From QNFN01 sp964195335 (GTDB taxonomy: Bacteria > Pseudomonadota > Gammaproteobacteria > QNFN01), in contig CAXMPC010000107.1 of NCBI GenBank assembly GCA_964195335.1, positions 1 through 42,715 of the forward strand: 42,715 bases of DNA. Direction: 5' to 3'. The translations under genes were made by a program, and so were the position numbers. The notes beneath the pieces are model-generated. The model searched no databases. It worked only from the letters and a program-made list of their open reading frames with translations, and was not told where the DNA came from. Numbering within the stretch: the first letter of the stretch is position 1; every line of letters begins with the position of its first letter. Positions 1 to 8,300 of this stretch are shown piece after piece.

Positions 1-672
1 GGGAGGCTCGGAGACTTTCAATGTCTCCAGCCGTGGCGAGACGTCCACGCCGAGATCTTCCGGGGTGAGGATCTCGAGCGGCTTCTTCTTCGCCTTCATG
101 ATGTTGGGCAGCTTGGCGTAGCGCGGCTCGTTCAACCGGAGATCCGTGGTGACGATCGCAGGGAGATTCAGATCCACCGTCTCCAGACCGCCGTCGATCT
201 CGCGGGTCACGGCGACGGTGCCGTCGCCCGGCACCACCTTCGAGGCAAAGGTGCCCTGCGGCCAGCCGAGCAGGGCGGCGAGCATCTGACCGACCTGGTT
301 GGAATCATCATCGATCGCCTGCTTGCCGAGGATGACCAGCTGAGGCTCCTCCTTGTCGACAATCGCTTTCAGGCATTTGGCCACCGCCAGCGGCTGCAGC
401 TCCGCATCGCTCTTGACCAGGATGCCCCGGTCGGCCTCCATCGCCAGCGCCTGGCGGACGGTCTCCTGAGATTTCACCGCACCCAGTGAAGCGACCACGA
501 CTTCAGAGGCCGTCCCGGCCTCTCTCAGACGCACCGCCTCCTCGACCGCGATCTCGTCGAACGGGTTCATCGACATCTTGACGTTCGTTGTCTCCACACC
601 GCTCCCGTCCGACTTCACCCGGACCTTTACGTTGTAATCGACGACTCGCTTTACGGCGACGAGGACTTTCAT
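1..672 (-). CDS. etfB: Electron transfer flavoprotein beta subunit, 3' end cut by the window edge
   Basis: The reverse strand reads from an ATG at 672 through 224 codons without a stop to the window edge. The protein starts MKVLVAVKRVVDYNVKVRV and contains MNPFDEIAVEEAVRLREAG, VVASLGAVKSQETVRQALAM and TTDLRLNEPRYAKLPNIMKA, which is the usual order in bacterial EtfB. EtfB is normally about 249 residues, so only about 25 C-terminal residues should be missing. EtfA-EtfB accepts electrons from acyl-CoA dehydrogenases in the cytoplasm and passes them to ETF:quinone oxidoreductase. etfA normally follows and would lie outside the window. A GGGAG ribosome-binding site precedes the start. A promoter overlapped by a LiuR-type operator lies about 80 bp upstream (758-785), so control by the acyl-CoA regulator encoded at 3152-3547 is likely. 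Confidence 0.95.
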   Translation of the reverse strand, partial: MKVLVAVKRVVDYNVKVRVKSDGSGVETTNVKMSMNPFDEIAVEEAVRLREAGTASEVVVASLGAVKSQETVRQALAMEADRGILVKSDAELQPLAVAKCLKAIVDKEEPQLVILGKQAIDDDSNQVGQMLAALLGWPQGTFASKVVPGDGTVAVTREIDGGLETVDLNLPAIVTTDLRLNEPRYAKLPNIMKAKKKPLEILTPEDLGVDVSPRLETLKVSEPP

Positions 673-757
673 CGGTAGCGTGCTCCCATCAGCTTTCAAT
701 TCCGGTTCGACCGGCCAACCAGCGTCATGCGACGGCGCTGGTTTTTAATGATCGGGC

Positions 758-785
758 AGTATACTAACGTTTACGTTAACGTCAA
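758..785 (-). promoter_or_regulatory. etfB promoter overlapped by a LiuR-type operator
   Basis: On the minus strand a -35 TTGACG (780-785) and a -10 TATACT (758-763) are separated by 16 bp, a good sigma-70 promoter. The 16-mer TTTACGTTAACGTCAA (plus strand, 770-785) is an imperfect palindrome covering the -35 box and the spacer. It matches the element at 3584-3599 at 13 of 16 positions. The known LiuR (MerR-family) motif in proteobacteria has this TTTACGTxxACGTAAA shape. Overlap with the -35 suggests repression. The stop codon of the upstream gene (782-784) lies inside the operator. Confidence 0.75.
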
Positions 786-1366
786 TTGTCTTCCCCATCA
801 GTTACCGGTTGTTCGCCCGGTGCGGTGGCGAATTGCGGCCAGCGCCGTGCGATCACCTCACCATCACTGCGTAGTGTGTAGCAGGTGTCGATGATATGGG
901 GCCGTTCACGGCTCGGATTGGCGCGTTCGCGCTGTTCGCGTTCATGGAAGAGGGTCTGATAGGCCGCCGTGGCCAGGGCGCCTACCAGTTCGACGAGGTG
1001 GGTGCAGCCCTCGCGGCCACCGACCCGCTCGCGTACCGCCCGGGTGAAACCGGGGGTCATGCGCAGACCGACCAGGCGCTGGAAATTGGTGGTCACCTCG
1101 CGGCAGACCGGGTTGGGAACGTCGTCGCTGACCGTCTCGACGGCGCGGATCTCCAGGTCGAGATCGACTGTCAGGCGCAGGCGCATGCCGTGGATCGGGG
1201 TGCCTGCCGGGATCGCCTGGCGATGGTGGTTCGGCACCTCGAATGGCTTGGTGTCGACCAGTTCGCCCTCGATGTCGTAGAGACCGTCGCTACGGCGATA
1301 GCCTTCGCAGGTGATGGTGCGGCGGTGGTAGAGCTCGCGCTCCAGGGTCGGTTCGCTCAGCGGCAT
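782..1366 (-). CDS. DUF2889 domain protein
   Basis: A 194-residue soluble protein without signal peptide or membrane segment. The N-terminal half resembles the DUF2889 family: RRTITCEGYRRSDGLYDIEG, then TKPFEVPNHHR, GTPIHGMRLRLTVD and CREVTTNFQRLVGLRMTPGF. The family has no established biochemical function; members often sit beside acyl-CoA or steroid degradation genes. Here it is the last gene of a leftward operon, 20 bp after HMG-CoA lyase, with GGAA as ribosome-binding site. Its TGA stop is inside the promoter and operator of etfB. A role in CoA-thioester catabolism is inference from context only. Confidence 0.8.
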   Translation of the reverse strand: MPLSEPTLERELYHRRTITCEGYRRSDGLYDIEGELVDTKPFEVPNHHRQAIPAGTPIHGMRLRLTVDLDLEIRAVETVSDDVPNPVCREVTTNFQRLVGLRMTPGFTRAVRERVGGREGCTHLVELVGALATAAYQTLFHEREQRERANPSRERPHIIDTCYTLRSDGEVIARRWPQFATAPGEQPVTDGEDN

Positions 1367-1386
1367 GGGTGGGTTCCTGCTGGTGG

Positions 1387-2304
1387 CTACGCCGACGTGC
1401 TTTGGGCGAGGGCGCGTGCCACCCGTCCGGAAGGTTCGCGGCCGAGCTGCTCGCCGATGAAACGCCCGGCAGCGAGCAGGGCATCCATGTCGATCCCGGT
1501 CTCGATACCGAGGCCATCGAGCAGGTAGAGCACGTCCTCGGTGGCGACATTACCCGAGGCGCCGACCGCATAGGGGCAGCCGCCGAGACCGATCACCGAG
1601 CTGTCGATCACGGCGATGCCTTGCTGGAGCACAGCGTAGAGGTTGGCCAGTGCCTGGCCGTAGGTGTCGTGGAAGTGGGCGGCGAGCATGGTCACCGGCA
1701 GTTCGGTGGCCACGGCCGCGACCATCGTCCGCGCCCGTTCCGGGGTGCCGGTGCCGACGGTGTCGCCGAGGGAGACCTCGTAACAGCCCATGTCACCCAG
1801 GGCCCGGGCCACGCTGGCGACGGCGGCCGGTTCGATCGGGCCCTCGTAGGGGCAGCCGAGAACGCAGGAGACGTAGCCGCGCACGCGCACGTCATGGCGC
1901 AAGGCCTCCTCGCATACCGGACGGAAGCGCTCGAGACTCTCGGCCACCGAGCAGTTGATGTTCTTTTGCGAAAAGCTTTCCGACGCCGCGCCGAAGACCG
2001 CGACCTCGACGGCACCGGCTTCCAGAGCCGACTCCAGGCCGCGCATGTTCGGTACCAGGACCGGGTAATCGACCCCATCCCGACGGTTGATGCCAGCCAG
2101 TACCTGGTCGGTGTCGGCCATCTGCGGCACCCACTTCGGTGAAACGAAGCTGCCGGCCTCGATTGCCGGCAGGCCGGCCGCGGTCAGTAGGTCGATCAGT
2201 TCGATGCGGGTAGCGACATCGACCGGCGTCGACTCGTTCTGCAAGCCGTCCCGCGGTCCGACTTCGACCAGCCGCACCTGTTGGGGGAGTCCCGGGGCGG
2301 TCAT
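1387..2304 (-). CDS. mvaB: Hydroxymethylglutaryl-CoA lyase
   Basis: 305 residues, the usual size. It cleaves 3-hydroxy-3-methylglutaryl-CoA to acetyl-CoA and acetoacetate, the last step of leucine degradation. A DRE-TIM metallolyase barrel is indicated by VEVGPRDGLQNE near the N-terminus (metal and catalytic Arg-Asp), the metal-binding AAHFHDTYGQ, and the family signature GLGGCPYAVGASGNVATED with the catalytic cysteine near the C-terminus. It begins directly after the stop of the upstream hydratase gene with no gap, so the two are almost certainly cotranscribed. The symbol liuE is also used for this gene in liu operons. The isovaleryl-CoA dehydrogenase and methylcrotonyl-CoA carboxylase genes that complete the pathway are not in the window. 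Confidence 0.95.
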   Translation of the reverse strand: MTAPGLPQQVRLVEVGPRDGLQNESTPVDVATRIELIDLLTAAGLPAIEAGSFVSPKWVPQMADTDQVLAGINRRDGVDYPVLVPNMRGLESALEAGAVEVAVFGAASESFSQKNINCSVAESLERFRPVCEEALRHDVRVRGYVSCVLGCPYEGPIEPAAVASVARALGDMGCYEVSLGDTVGTGTPERARTMVAAVATELPVTMLAAHFHDTYGQALANLYAVLQQGIAVIDSSVIGLGGCPYAVGASGNVATEDVLYLLDGLGIETGIDMDALLAAGRFIGEQLGREPSGRVARALAQSTSA

Positions 2305-3099
2305 TCAGTCCGATCCGGCAAGCCAGGCCGGCGGGCGCTTGTCGAGGAAGGCGCCGAGCCCATCGCGACCCTCGTCGCTGGCGCGGATGCGGGTGATGCG
2401 TTCAGCGGTGTCAGCGATCATCTCCGCGTCGACCGGGCCGCGGCTGACGCGGAAGATCAGGTCCTTGGTTTCGCCCAGCGCCTGCGGGCCAGCCTTGGCC
2501 AACTCGCCCAGGATAGCGGCACCGGTATCTTCGAGCTGGTCGGCATCGACGACGGCATGTACCAGCCCGAGGCGATGCGCCTCTTCGGTGTCGAAGCGTT
2601 CGGCGGTAAGCAGGTAGCGGCGCGCGGCGCGTTCACCGATGGCGGCGACGACATAAGGGCTGATCACGGCTGGCAGGATACCGAGGCGTACCTCGGTCAG
2701 GGCGAAGCGGGCCTGGCGGGCCGCGACAACGATGTCGCAGCAGGCGACCAGGCCGACGCCGCCACCGAAGGCCGCACCCTGGACCAGCGCGACGGTTGGC
2801 TTGGCCAGCCGGTTGAGGGTGCGCAGCATCTCGGCCAGGCGGTCGGCGTCTGCACGGTTCTCCTCGCTCGAGTAGCCGGCCATGCGCCGCATCCAGTTGA
2901 GATCGGCACCGGCGGAGAAGCTCTTTCCTGAGGAGGCGAGGACCACCATCCGTACTTCCGGATCGGCCTCGACCTTACGCAGCGTCTCGGTCAGGCGCTG
3001 GATCAGGTCGTCATCGAAGGCGTTATGGATCTCGGGACGGTTGAGCGTCAGTCGGGCGACGCCGGCGCCAGTCTCCAGGCGAAGCGGTTCGTTGGCCAT
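2305..3099 (-). CDS. liuC: Enoyl-CoA hydratase family, probable methylglutaconyl-CoA hydratase
   Basis: 264 residues, typical crotonase fold. Visible motifs are SFSAGADLNWMRRMAGYS (oxyanion-hole loop), VQGAAFGGGVGLVACCDIVV (second oxyanion strand) and FALTEVRLGILPAVISPYVV. ALTEVRLG with Glu fits an active hydratase. Together with the adjoining HMG-CoA lyase and the LiuR-type regulator this is best read as the hydratase that converts 3-methylglutaconyl-CoA to HMG-CoA in leucine breakdown. The exact substrate cannot be proven from sequence, since crotonases are promiscuous. The ATG at 3099 is preceded by a weak GGAG. It is the first structural gene after the regulator, 52 bp downstream of it. 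Confidence 0.88.
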   Translation of the reverse strand: MANEPLRLETGAGVARLTLNRPEIHNAFDDDLIQRLTETLRKVEADPEVRMVVLASSGKSFSAGADLNWMRRMAGYSSEENRADADRLAEMLRTLNRLAKPTVALVQGAAFGGGVGLVACCDIVVAARQARFALTEVRLGILPAVISPYVVAAIGERAARRYLLTAERFDTEEAHRLGLVHAVVDADQLEDTGAAILGELAKAGPQALGETKDLIFRVSRGPVDAEMIADTAERITRIRASDEGRDGLGAFLDKRPPAWLAGSD

Positions 3100-3151
3100 G
3101 GTGGGCTCCAGGGTGGTCGTATGTTGGCGCGCCGCGAGGGGTGCGCTGGAT

Positions 3152-3547
3152 TCAGGCCGAGGAGACGCTCTGGTCCCGGTTGGTCAGCGATTCGCGAACC
3201 GAGCGCTCGGCGACCTCGAGTTCGCTCAAAACCGCCTCGATGTCCCGGCGCTGCTGCTCGAGGATTTCACGGCGTGAGTGGATCTTCTCGAGGAAATACT
3301 GCATCTGGCCACGTTCGCCGTGGTCACTGTCGTAGAGTTCGAACAGGGCCAGGGTCTCGCTAAGCTGGAACCCGAGGCGCTTGCCGCGCAGGATCAGCTT
3401 CAGCCGCACCCGGTCGCGCCGGCTGTAGATCCGGCGACGGCCCTGGCGTGCCGGTGTCAGCAGCCCCTGGTCCTCGTAAAAGCGGATGGCGCGCGGGGTT
3501 ACGTTGAATTCCCGCGACAGCTCGGTGATTGTGTATGTAATTTCCAT
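3152..3547 (-). CDS. liuR: MerR-family transcriptional regulator, LiuR type
   Basis: 131 residues. The N-terminal winged HTH is clear: YTITELSREFNVTPRAIRFY followed by EDQGLLTPARQGRRRIYSRR, then RVRLKLILRGKRLGFQLSET. The rest is a coiled-coil dimerisation helix rich in Glu, Arg and Leu. No metal-binding cysteine cluster is present, which fits LiuR rather than metal-sensing MerR proteins. LiuR proteins repress branched-chain amino acid and fatty-acid degradation genes and respond to a pathway CoA-ester. It heads an operon with liuC, mvaB and DUF2889 and is divergent from the MBL-fold gene. Its own promoter overlaps the operator at 3584-3599, implying autoregulation. A second operator lies at etfB. 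Confidence 0.85.
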   Translation of the reverse strand: MEITYTITELSREFNVTPRAIRFYEDQGLLTPARQGRRRIYSRRDRVRLKLILRGKRLGFQLSETLALFELYDSDHGERGQMQYFLEKIHSRREILEQQRRDIEAVLSELEVAERSVRESLTNRDQSVSSA

Positions 3548-3565
3548 GCCTACCCTTGATCTACG

Positions 3566-3599
3566 GTATTACAATACTTCCTCTTTACGTGAACGTAAA
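3566..3599 (-). promoter_or_regulatory. liuR operon promoter and LiuR-type operator in the divergent spacer
   Basis: The 16-mer TTTACGTGAACGTAAA at 3584-3599 is nearly a perfect palindrome. On the minus strand -35 TTCACG (3588-3593) and -10 TAATAC (3566-3571) are 16 bp apart and would give a leader of about 12 nt for liuR. The operator covers the -35. Eight bases further on, ACGTCAATTG (3607-3616) repeats ten bases also found at the etfB operator (779-788) and may be an extra half-site on the MBL-gene side. Confidence 0.72.
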
Positions 3600-3632
3600 C
3601 TGCGCGACGTCAATTGATGCCTGGGAGGCCCG

Positions 3633-4667
3633 ATGAGTGATGGACAACGCGACCTGAGTTTCCCCTTCGATGGCGTGCCGGCCCCGGGGGAGGTGACCGA
3701 GGTCGCCGACGGGCTGTTCTGGCTGCGCATGCCTCTGCCCTTCGCGCTCGACCACATCAACCTCTGGCTGCTGCGCGACGGGGCGGGCTGGACCATAGTT
3801 GATACCGGTTACGCCCTGCCCGAGGTGCGCGACCACTGGCGCGAGATACTCGACCGCGTGGTCGGCGACGACCCGGTCCATCGTGTCGTTGTCACCCACT
3901 TCCATCCCGACCACGTCGGTCTCGCCGACTGGCTCTGTAACGAACTCGACGCCCCGCTGTGGATGACCGCCGGCGAGTTCTTCATGGCGCAGTGGGTGTT
4001 CCACGACGGCGGCATCGGTGATTTCGCCCGCCAGGACCGCTTCTTCCGCGACCACGGCCTGCCCGAGGAGAAACTCGGGCCGTTGACCAAGCGCGGCAAC
4101 CCCTATCGTCGCGGGGTGCCGGCGCTTCCAGGGCAGTTCCATCGCCTCCGGGAAGGCGATGAACTGACCATCGGCGAACGCAGCTGGCGGATCATCGTCG
4201 GTTACGGACACGCGCCGGAACATGCCTCGCTCTACTGCGCCGAGGATCGTCTACTGATCGCGGGCGACCAGGTCCTGCCGAAGATCACCACCAACATCGG
4301 TGTCTGGCACACCGAGCCCGAAGGCGACCCATTAGGCTGCTATCTCGATTCCTTCGCGCGATTCTCCGGGCTCGATCCGGCGACGCGGGTGCTGCCGTCG
4401 CACGGCAAGGTGTTCGAGGGGCTGCACGCGCGTCTCGAAGGCCTGCGGGAACACCATGTCGAGCGCCTCGAGCGGGTGGTCGAGGCCTGCACCGGGCCGG
4501 TCACCGCGGCCGAATTGCTCGGGGTGCTGTTCCGGCGTGAACTCGACTTGCACCAACTCCGTTTCGCCATGGGCGAGGCGATCGCCCACCTGAGTCACCT
4601 CTGGCACCAGGGGGTGCTGGTCCGCGAGACTGGTGGCGACGGCATCCACCGTTTTCACACGCCCTGA
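3633..4667 (+). CDS. Metallo-beta-lactamase-fold hydrolase with C-terminal winged helix
   Basis: 344 residues. The zinc ligand motif THFHPDHVGLADWL (HxHxDH) is intact, with a further ligand in LIAGDQVLPKIT and a late histidine in LPSHGKVFEG. The C-terminal part (GVLFRRELDLHQLRFAMGEA, then HLSHLWHQGVLVRE) looks like the small winged-helix domain found in LACTB2-like members. Substrate is unknown; thioester, lactone or nucleic acid hydrolysis are all possible in this fold. Divergent from liuR across a spacer with a LiuR-type operator, so it is likely coregulated with leucine catabolism. A role as an acyl-CoA or acyl-thioester hydrolase is a guess from context. The start at 3633 follows GGGAGG. 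Confidence 0.85.
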   Translation: MSDGQRDLSFPFDGVPAPGEVTEVADGLFWLRMPLPFALDHINLWLLRDGAGWTIVDTGYALPEVRDHWREILDRVVGDDPVHRVVVTHFHPDHVGLADWLCNELDAPLWMTAGEFFMAQWVFHDGGIGDFARQDRFFRDHGLPEEKLGPLTKRGNPYRRGVPALPGQFHRLREGDELTIGERSWRIIVGYGHAPEHASLYCAEDRLLIAGDQVLPKITTNIGVWHTEPEGDPLGCYLDSFARFSGLDPATRVLPSHGKVFEGLHARLEGLREHHVERLERVVEACTGPVTAAELLGVLFRRELDLHQLRFAMGEAIAHLSHLWHQGVLVRETGGDGIHRFHTP

Positions 4668-4681
4668 CCGAACTGAAAAAC

Positions 4682-4712
4682 ACTTGCTTGCTCCAAACAA
4701 GTAAGTTATTCT
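4682..4712 (+). promoter_or_regulatory. Promoter and inverted-repeat operator for the TetR-icmF operon
   Basis: ACTTGCTTG (4682-4690) and CAAGTAAGT (4698-4706) form an inverted repeat with one mismatch and a 7-bp spacer, the size and symmetry of a TetR-family site. A promoter, -35 TTGCTT (4684-4689), 17-bp spacer, -10 TATTCT (4707-4712), lies under it. Binding would occlude the promoter, so autorepression by the adjacent TetR protein is likely. Predicted transcription starts only a few bases before the ATG at 4722. Confidence 0.7.
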
Positions 4713-4721
4713 GGCGCCCCT

Positions 4722-5384
4722 ATGGAAGCGTCAAACCAAGCCACCCCGGCTCGCCGTCGTACCCAGGCCGAGCGTACCGCGCTCTCGGACGCGCGCATGC
4801 TCGATGTCGCTGTCGGCCTGATCGGTCGTCGCGGCACCGCGGGTACTACCCTGAAGGAGGTCGGTGAGAGCGCCGGCTACAGCCGCGGTCTTGCCGGCTA
4901 TCGTTTCGGTTCCAAGGAGGGGCTGTTTGGCTTTGTCGTCAAGGCGGTCGGCGAGGAGTGGCTGCGTGAGCTGACCACGGTGACCCGCGACAAGGTCGGT
5001 GTCGCGGCCATCGAGGCCGCGCTCGACGCCCATGCGCGGTTCATCACCGAGGCGCCGGAGCACGTGCGTGCCCTCTACGTTCTCTGGTTCGAGTCCATCG
5101 GGCCGCGTTCCGGCGTCAAGAGCGTCATCGAGCGGGTGCACGAGCGTCGCCGTCACGACGTGCTCGACTGGATCGCGCGTGGCATTGCCGCCGGCGAGAT
5201 CGATCCCGCGGTCGATGCCGAGGCCCTGGCCGACCATTTCTGTGGCGCCATCGTCGGCATCGTCTACCAGTGGCTGGTCCAGCCCGAGGCTCACGACCGC
5301 ATCGACGCCATGCACGAAACCCTGAAATTGACCATGCGCCAGCTGCTGCCGCCGCATCTCGCGCCCGAGGAAGTCACGCCATGA
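4722..5384 (+). CDS. TetR/AcrR-family regulator of icmF
   Basis: 220 residues. The N-terminal HTH reads MLDVAVGLIGRRGTAGTTLK then EVGESAGYSRGLAGYRFGSK and EGLFGFV, a standard TetR DNA-binding domain at about residues 20-70. The remaining alpha-helical part is the ligand-binding and dimer domain. Its stop overlaps the icmF start (ATGA at 5381-5384), so translation is coupled. The likely operator is directly upstream (4682-4706). The ligand is probably a CoA-ester of branched or short-chain acids, by context. No Shine-Dalgarno sequence is visible and the predicted transcription start is within about 4 nt of the ATG. The next Met (residue 26) would truncate the HTH, so 4722 is kept. Confidence 0.9.
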   Translation: MEASNQATPARRRTQAERTALSDARMLDVAVGLIGRRGTAGTTLKEVGESAGYSRGLAGYRFGSKEGLFGFVVKAVGEEWLRELTTVTRDKVGVAAIEAALDAHARFITEAPEHVRALYVLWFESIGPRSGVKSVIERVHERRRHDVLDWIARGIAAGEIDPAVDAEALADHFCGAIVGIVYQWLVQPEAHDRIDAMHETLKLTMRQLLPPHLAPEEVTP

Positions 5385-8300
5385 GCAAAACGGCCAAGAA
5401 AATTTCCGCTGTCCCGGTTGTCGAATCGACGCCTCTTCGTTTCGTCACCGCGGCGAGCCTGTTCGACGGCCACGACGCCTCGATCAACATCATGCGCCGC
5501 ATCCTGCAGGCCGGTGGCGTCGAGGTGGTTCACCTCGGCCACAATCGCTCGGTCGAGGAGATCGTCACCGCGGCGCTGCAGGAGGATGCCCAGGGTATCG
5601 CCATCAGCTCCTACCAGGGCGGTCATGTCGAGTTCTTCAAGTACGCCATCGACCTGCTGCGCGAGCGCGGCGGCGAGAACATCCGTGTCTACGGTGGCGG
5701 TGGCGGGGTGATCGTACCCGACGAGATCAAGGAACTGCACGAATACGGCGTCGCCCGCATCTTCTCGCCCGAGGACGGCCAGAGCCTCGGCCTGCAGGGG
5801 ATGATCCAGGCGATGATCGACGACTGCCGCGCACAGTCGGCCTCGTTCCATCCCGGTGGGCTTGACGACCTCCGCGCCGGCGACCGCCGTGGTCTGGCGC
5901 GTTTCATCACCGCGCTCGAGAACGGCCTCGTCGACGAGGCGCTGCGCACCGAACTGCAGACCGCCGCCAAGGCGGTCGACAACGTGCCGGTGCTCGGTAT
6001 CACCGGCACTGGCGGCGCCGGTAAGTCTTCACTGACCGACGAGTTGATCCGCCGTCTGCGCATGGATCAGCAGGACCGCCTGCAGATTGCGGTGATTGCT
6101 GTCGACCCGTCGCGGCGTAAAAGCGGCGGGGCGCTGCTCGGTGACCGTATCCGCATGAACGCCATCGACGGACCGTCGGTCTACCTGCGCTCGATGGCGA
6201 CCCGCGGTGCCGGCAGCGAGGTGCCGCCCTGCCTCGGTGACGTCGTCGCCGCCTGCCGGGTCGCCGGTTTCGACCTGGTCATCGTCGAGACTCCGGGCAT
6301 AGGCCAGGGCGACGCGGCCATCGTCGGCGCGGTTGACTGCGCACTCTATGTCATGACCCCTGAATTCGGTGCCGCCAGCCAGCTGGAGAAGATCGACATG
6401 CTCGACTTCGCTGATCTGGTGGCAATAAACAAGTTCGATCGCAAGGGGGCCGAGGACGCACTGCGCGACGTTGGCAAGCAGCTGCAGCGCAACCGCGAGG
6501 CGTTCACCACGCCGGTCGACGAGATGCCGGTCTTCGGCACCATCGCCGCACGCTTCAACGACGACGGAGTCACCGCGCTCTACCATGCGCTGCGGCAACG
6601 GCTGGCCGAGAAGGGGCTGACGGTCGAACCAGGCCGGTTGGCGCCGGTCGACGTCCGCGCCTCGTCGGTTCGCACCGCCATCATCCCGCCACCACGGGTC
6701 CGCTACCTGGCCGAGATCGCCGAAACGGTGCGCGGTTACCACGCCGACGTCGACAAGCAGGTCGGCATGGCCCGCCGCCGTCAGCAGTTGGTGGCCACCC
6801 GTGACCTGCTGGCCGCCGACGACAAGCCGACCGCCGACGTCGACGCATTGCTCGAGACGACCGAGGCCGAGTTCGACCCGCACGCCCGCAAGCTGGTCGA
6901 CATGTGGCCCAAGGTGCGCGAGAGCTACTCCGGTGACGAGTACGTCGTGCGCATCCGTGACCGTGAAATCCGCACCGCGCTGACCCACACCTCGCTTTCA
7001 GGATCGCGCATCCCCAAGGTGGCGCTGCCGCAGTGGGAGGATCACGGTGAACTGCTGCGCTGGATGATGCGCGAGAACGTGCCCGGCAGTTTCCCGTACA
7101 CCGCCGGCGTATTCGCTTTCAAGCGCGAAGGCGAGGACCCGACGCGGATGTTCGCCGGTGAAGGTGACGCCTTCCGCACCAATCAGCGTTTCAGGAACCT
7201 CTCCGAGCACTCGTCGGCCAAGCGGCTGTCGACCGCGTTCGATTCGGTGACGCTCTACGGCAACGATCCCGACGAGCGTCCTGACATCTACGGCAAGGTC
7301 GGCAACTCCGGCGTCTCCATTGCCACCCTCGACGACCTCAAGGTGCTCTACGACGGTTTCGATCTGTGCGATCCGACCACCTCGGTGTCGATGACCATCA
7401 ACGGCCCGGCGCCGACAATCCTGGCGATGTTCATCAATACGGCCATCGACCAGCAGCTGACCCGGTTCGAAAAAGAGAACGACCGGCCGCCGACCGACGA
7501 CGAGATCGAGAAGATCCGCGGGTGGGTGCTGGAGAACGTTCGCGGTACGGTCCAGGCCGACATCCTCAAGGAGGACCAGGGCCAGAACACCTGCATCTTC
7601 TCCACCGAGTTCGCGCTGAAGATGATGGCCGACATCCAGGAGTATTTCGTCCAGCACCGGGTGCGTAATTTCTACTCGGTGTCGATTTCCGGCTATCACA
7701 TTGCCGAGGCGGGGGCGAACCCGATCAGCCAGCTTGCCTTCACCCTGGCCAACGGTTTCACCTACGTCGAGGCCTACCTCGCTCGCGGCATGCACATCGA
7801 CGATTTCGCGCCCAACCTGTCGTTCTTTTTCTCCAACGGCATGGATCCCGAGTATTCGGTAATGGGGCGTGTGGCACGGCGCATCTGGTCGACGACGATG
7901 CGTTACAAGTACGGTGCCAACGAGCGCAGCCAGAAACTCAAGTACCACACACAGACCTCGGGTCGCTCGTTGCACGCCCAGGAGATGGCGTTCAACGACG
8001 TGCGCACCACGCTGCAGGCGCTGATCGCCACCTACGACAACACCAACAGCCTGCATACCAACGCCTACGACGAGGCAGTGACCACGCCGACCGAGGAGTC
8101 GGTGCGTCGCGCGCTGGCGATCCAGCTGATCATCAACAACGAGTGGGGGCTGGCCAAGAACGAGAACCCGAACCAGGGCAGCTTCATCATCGACGAGCTG
8201 ACCGACCTGGTCGAGACGGCGGTGCTGGCCGAGTTCGAGCGTCTCGCCGAGCGCGGTGGCGTCCTAGGTGCCATGGAGACCGGCTACCAGCGCGGCAAGA

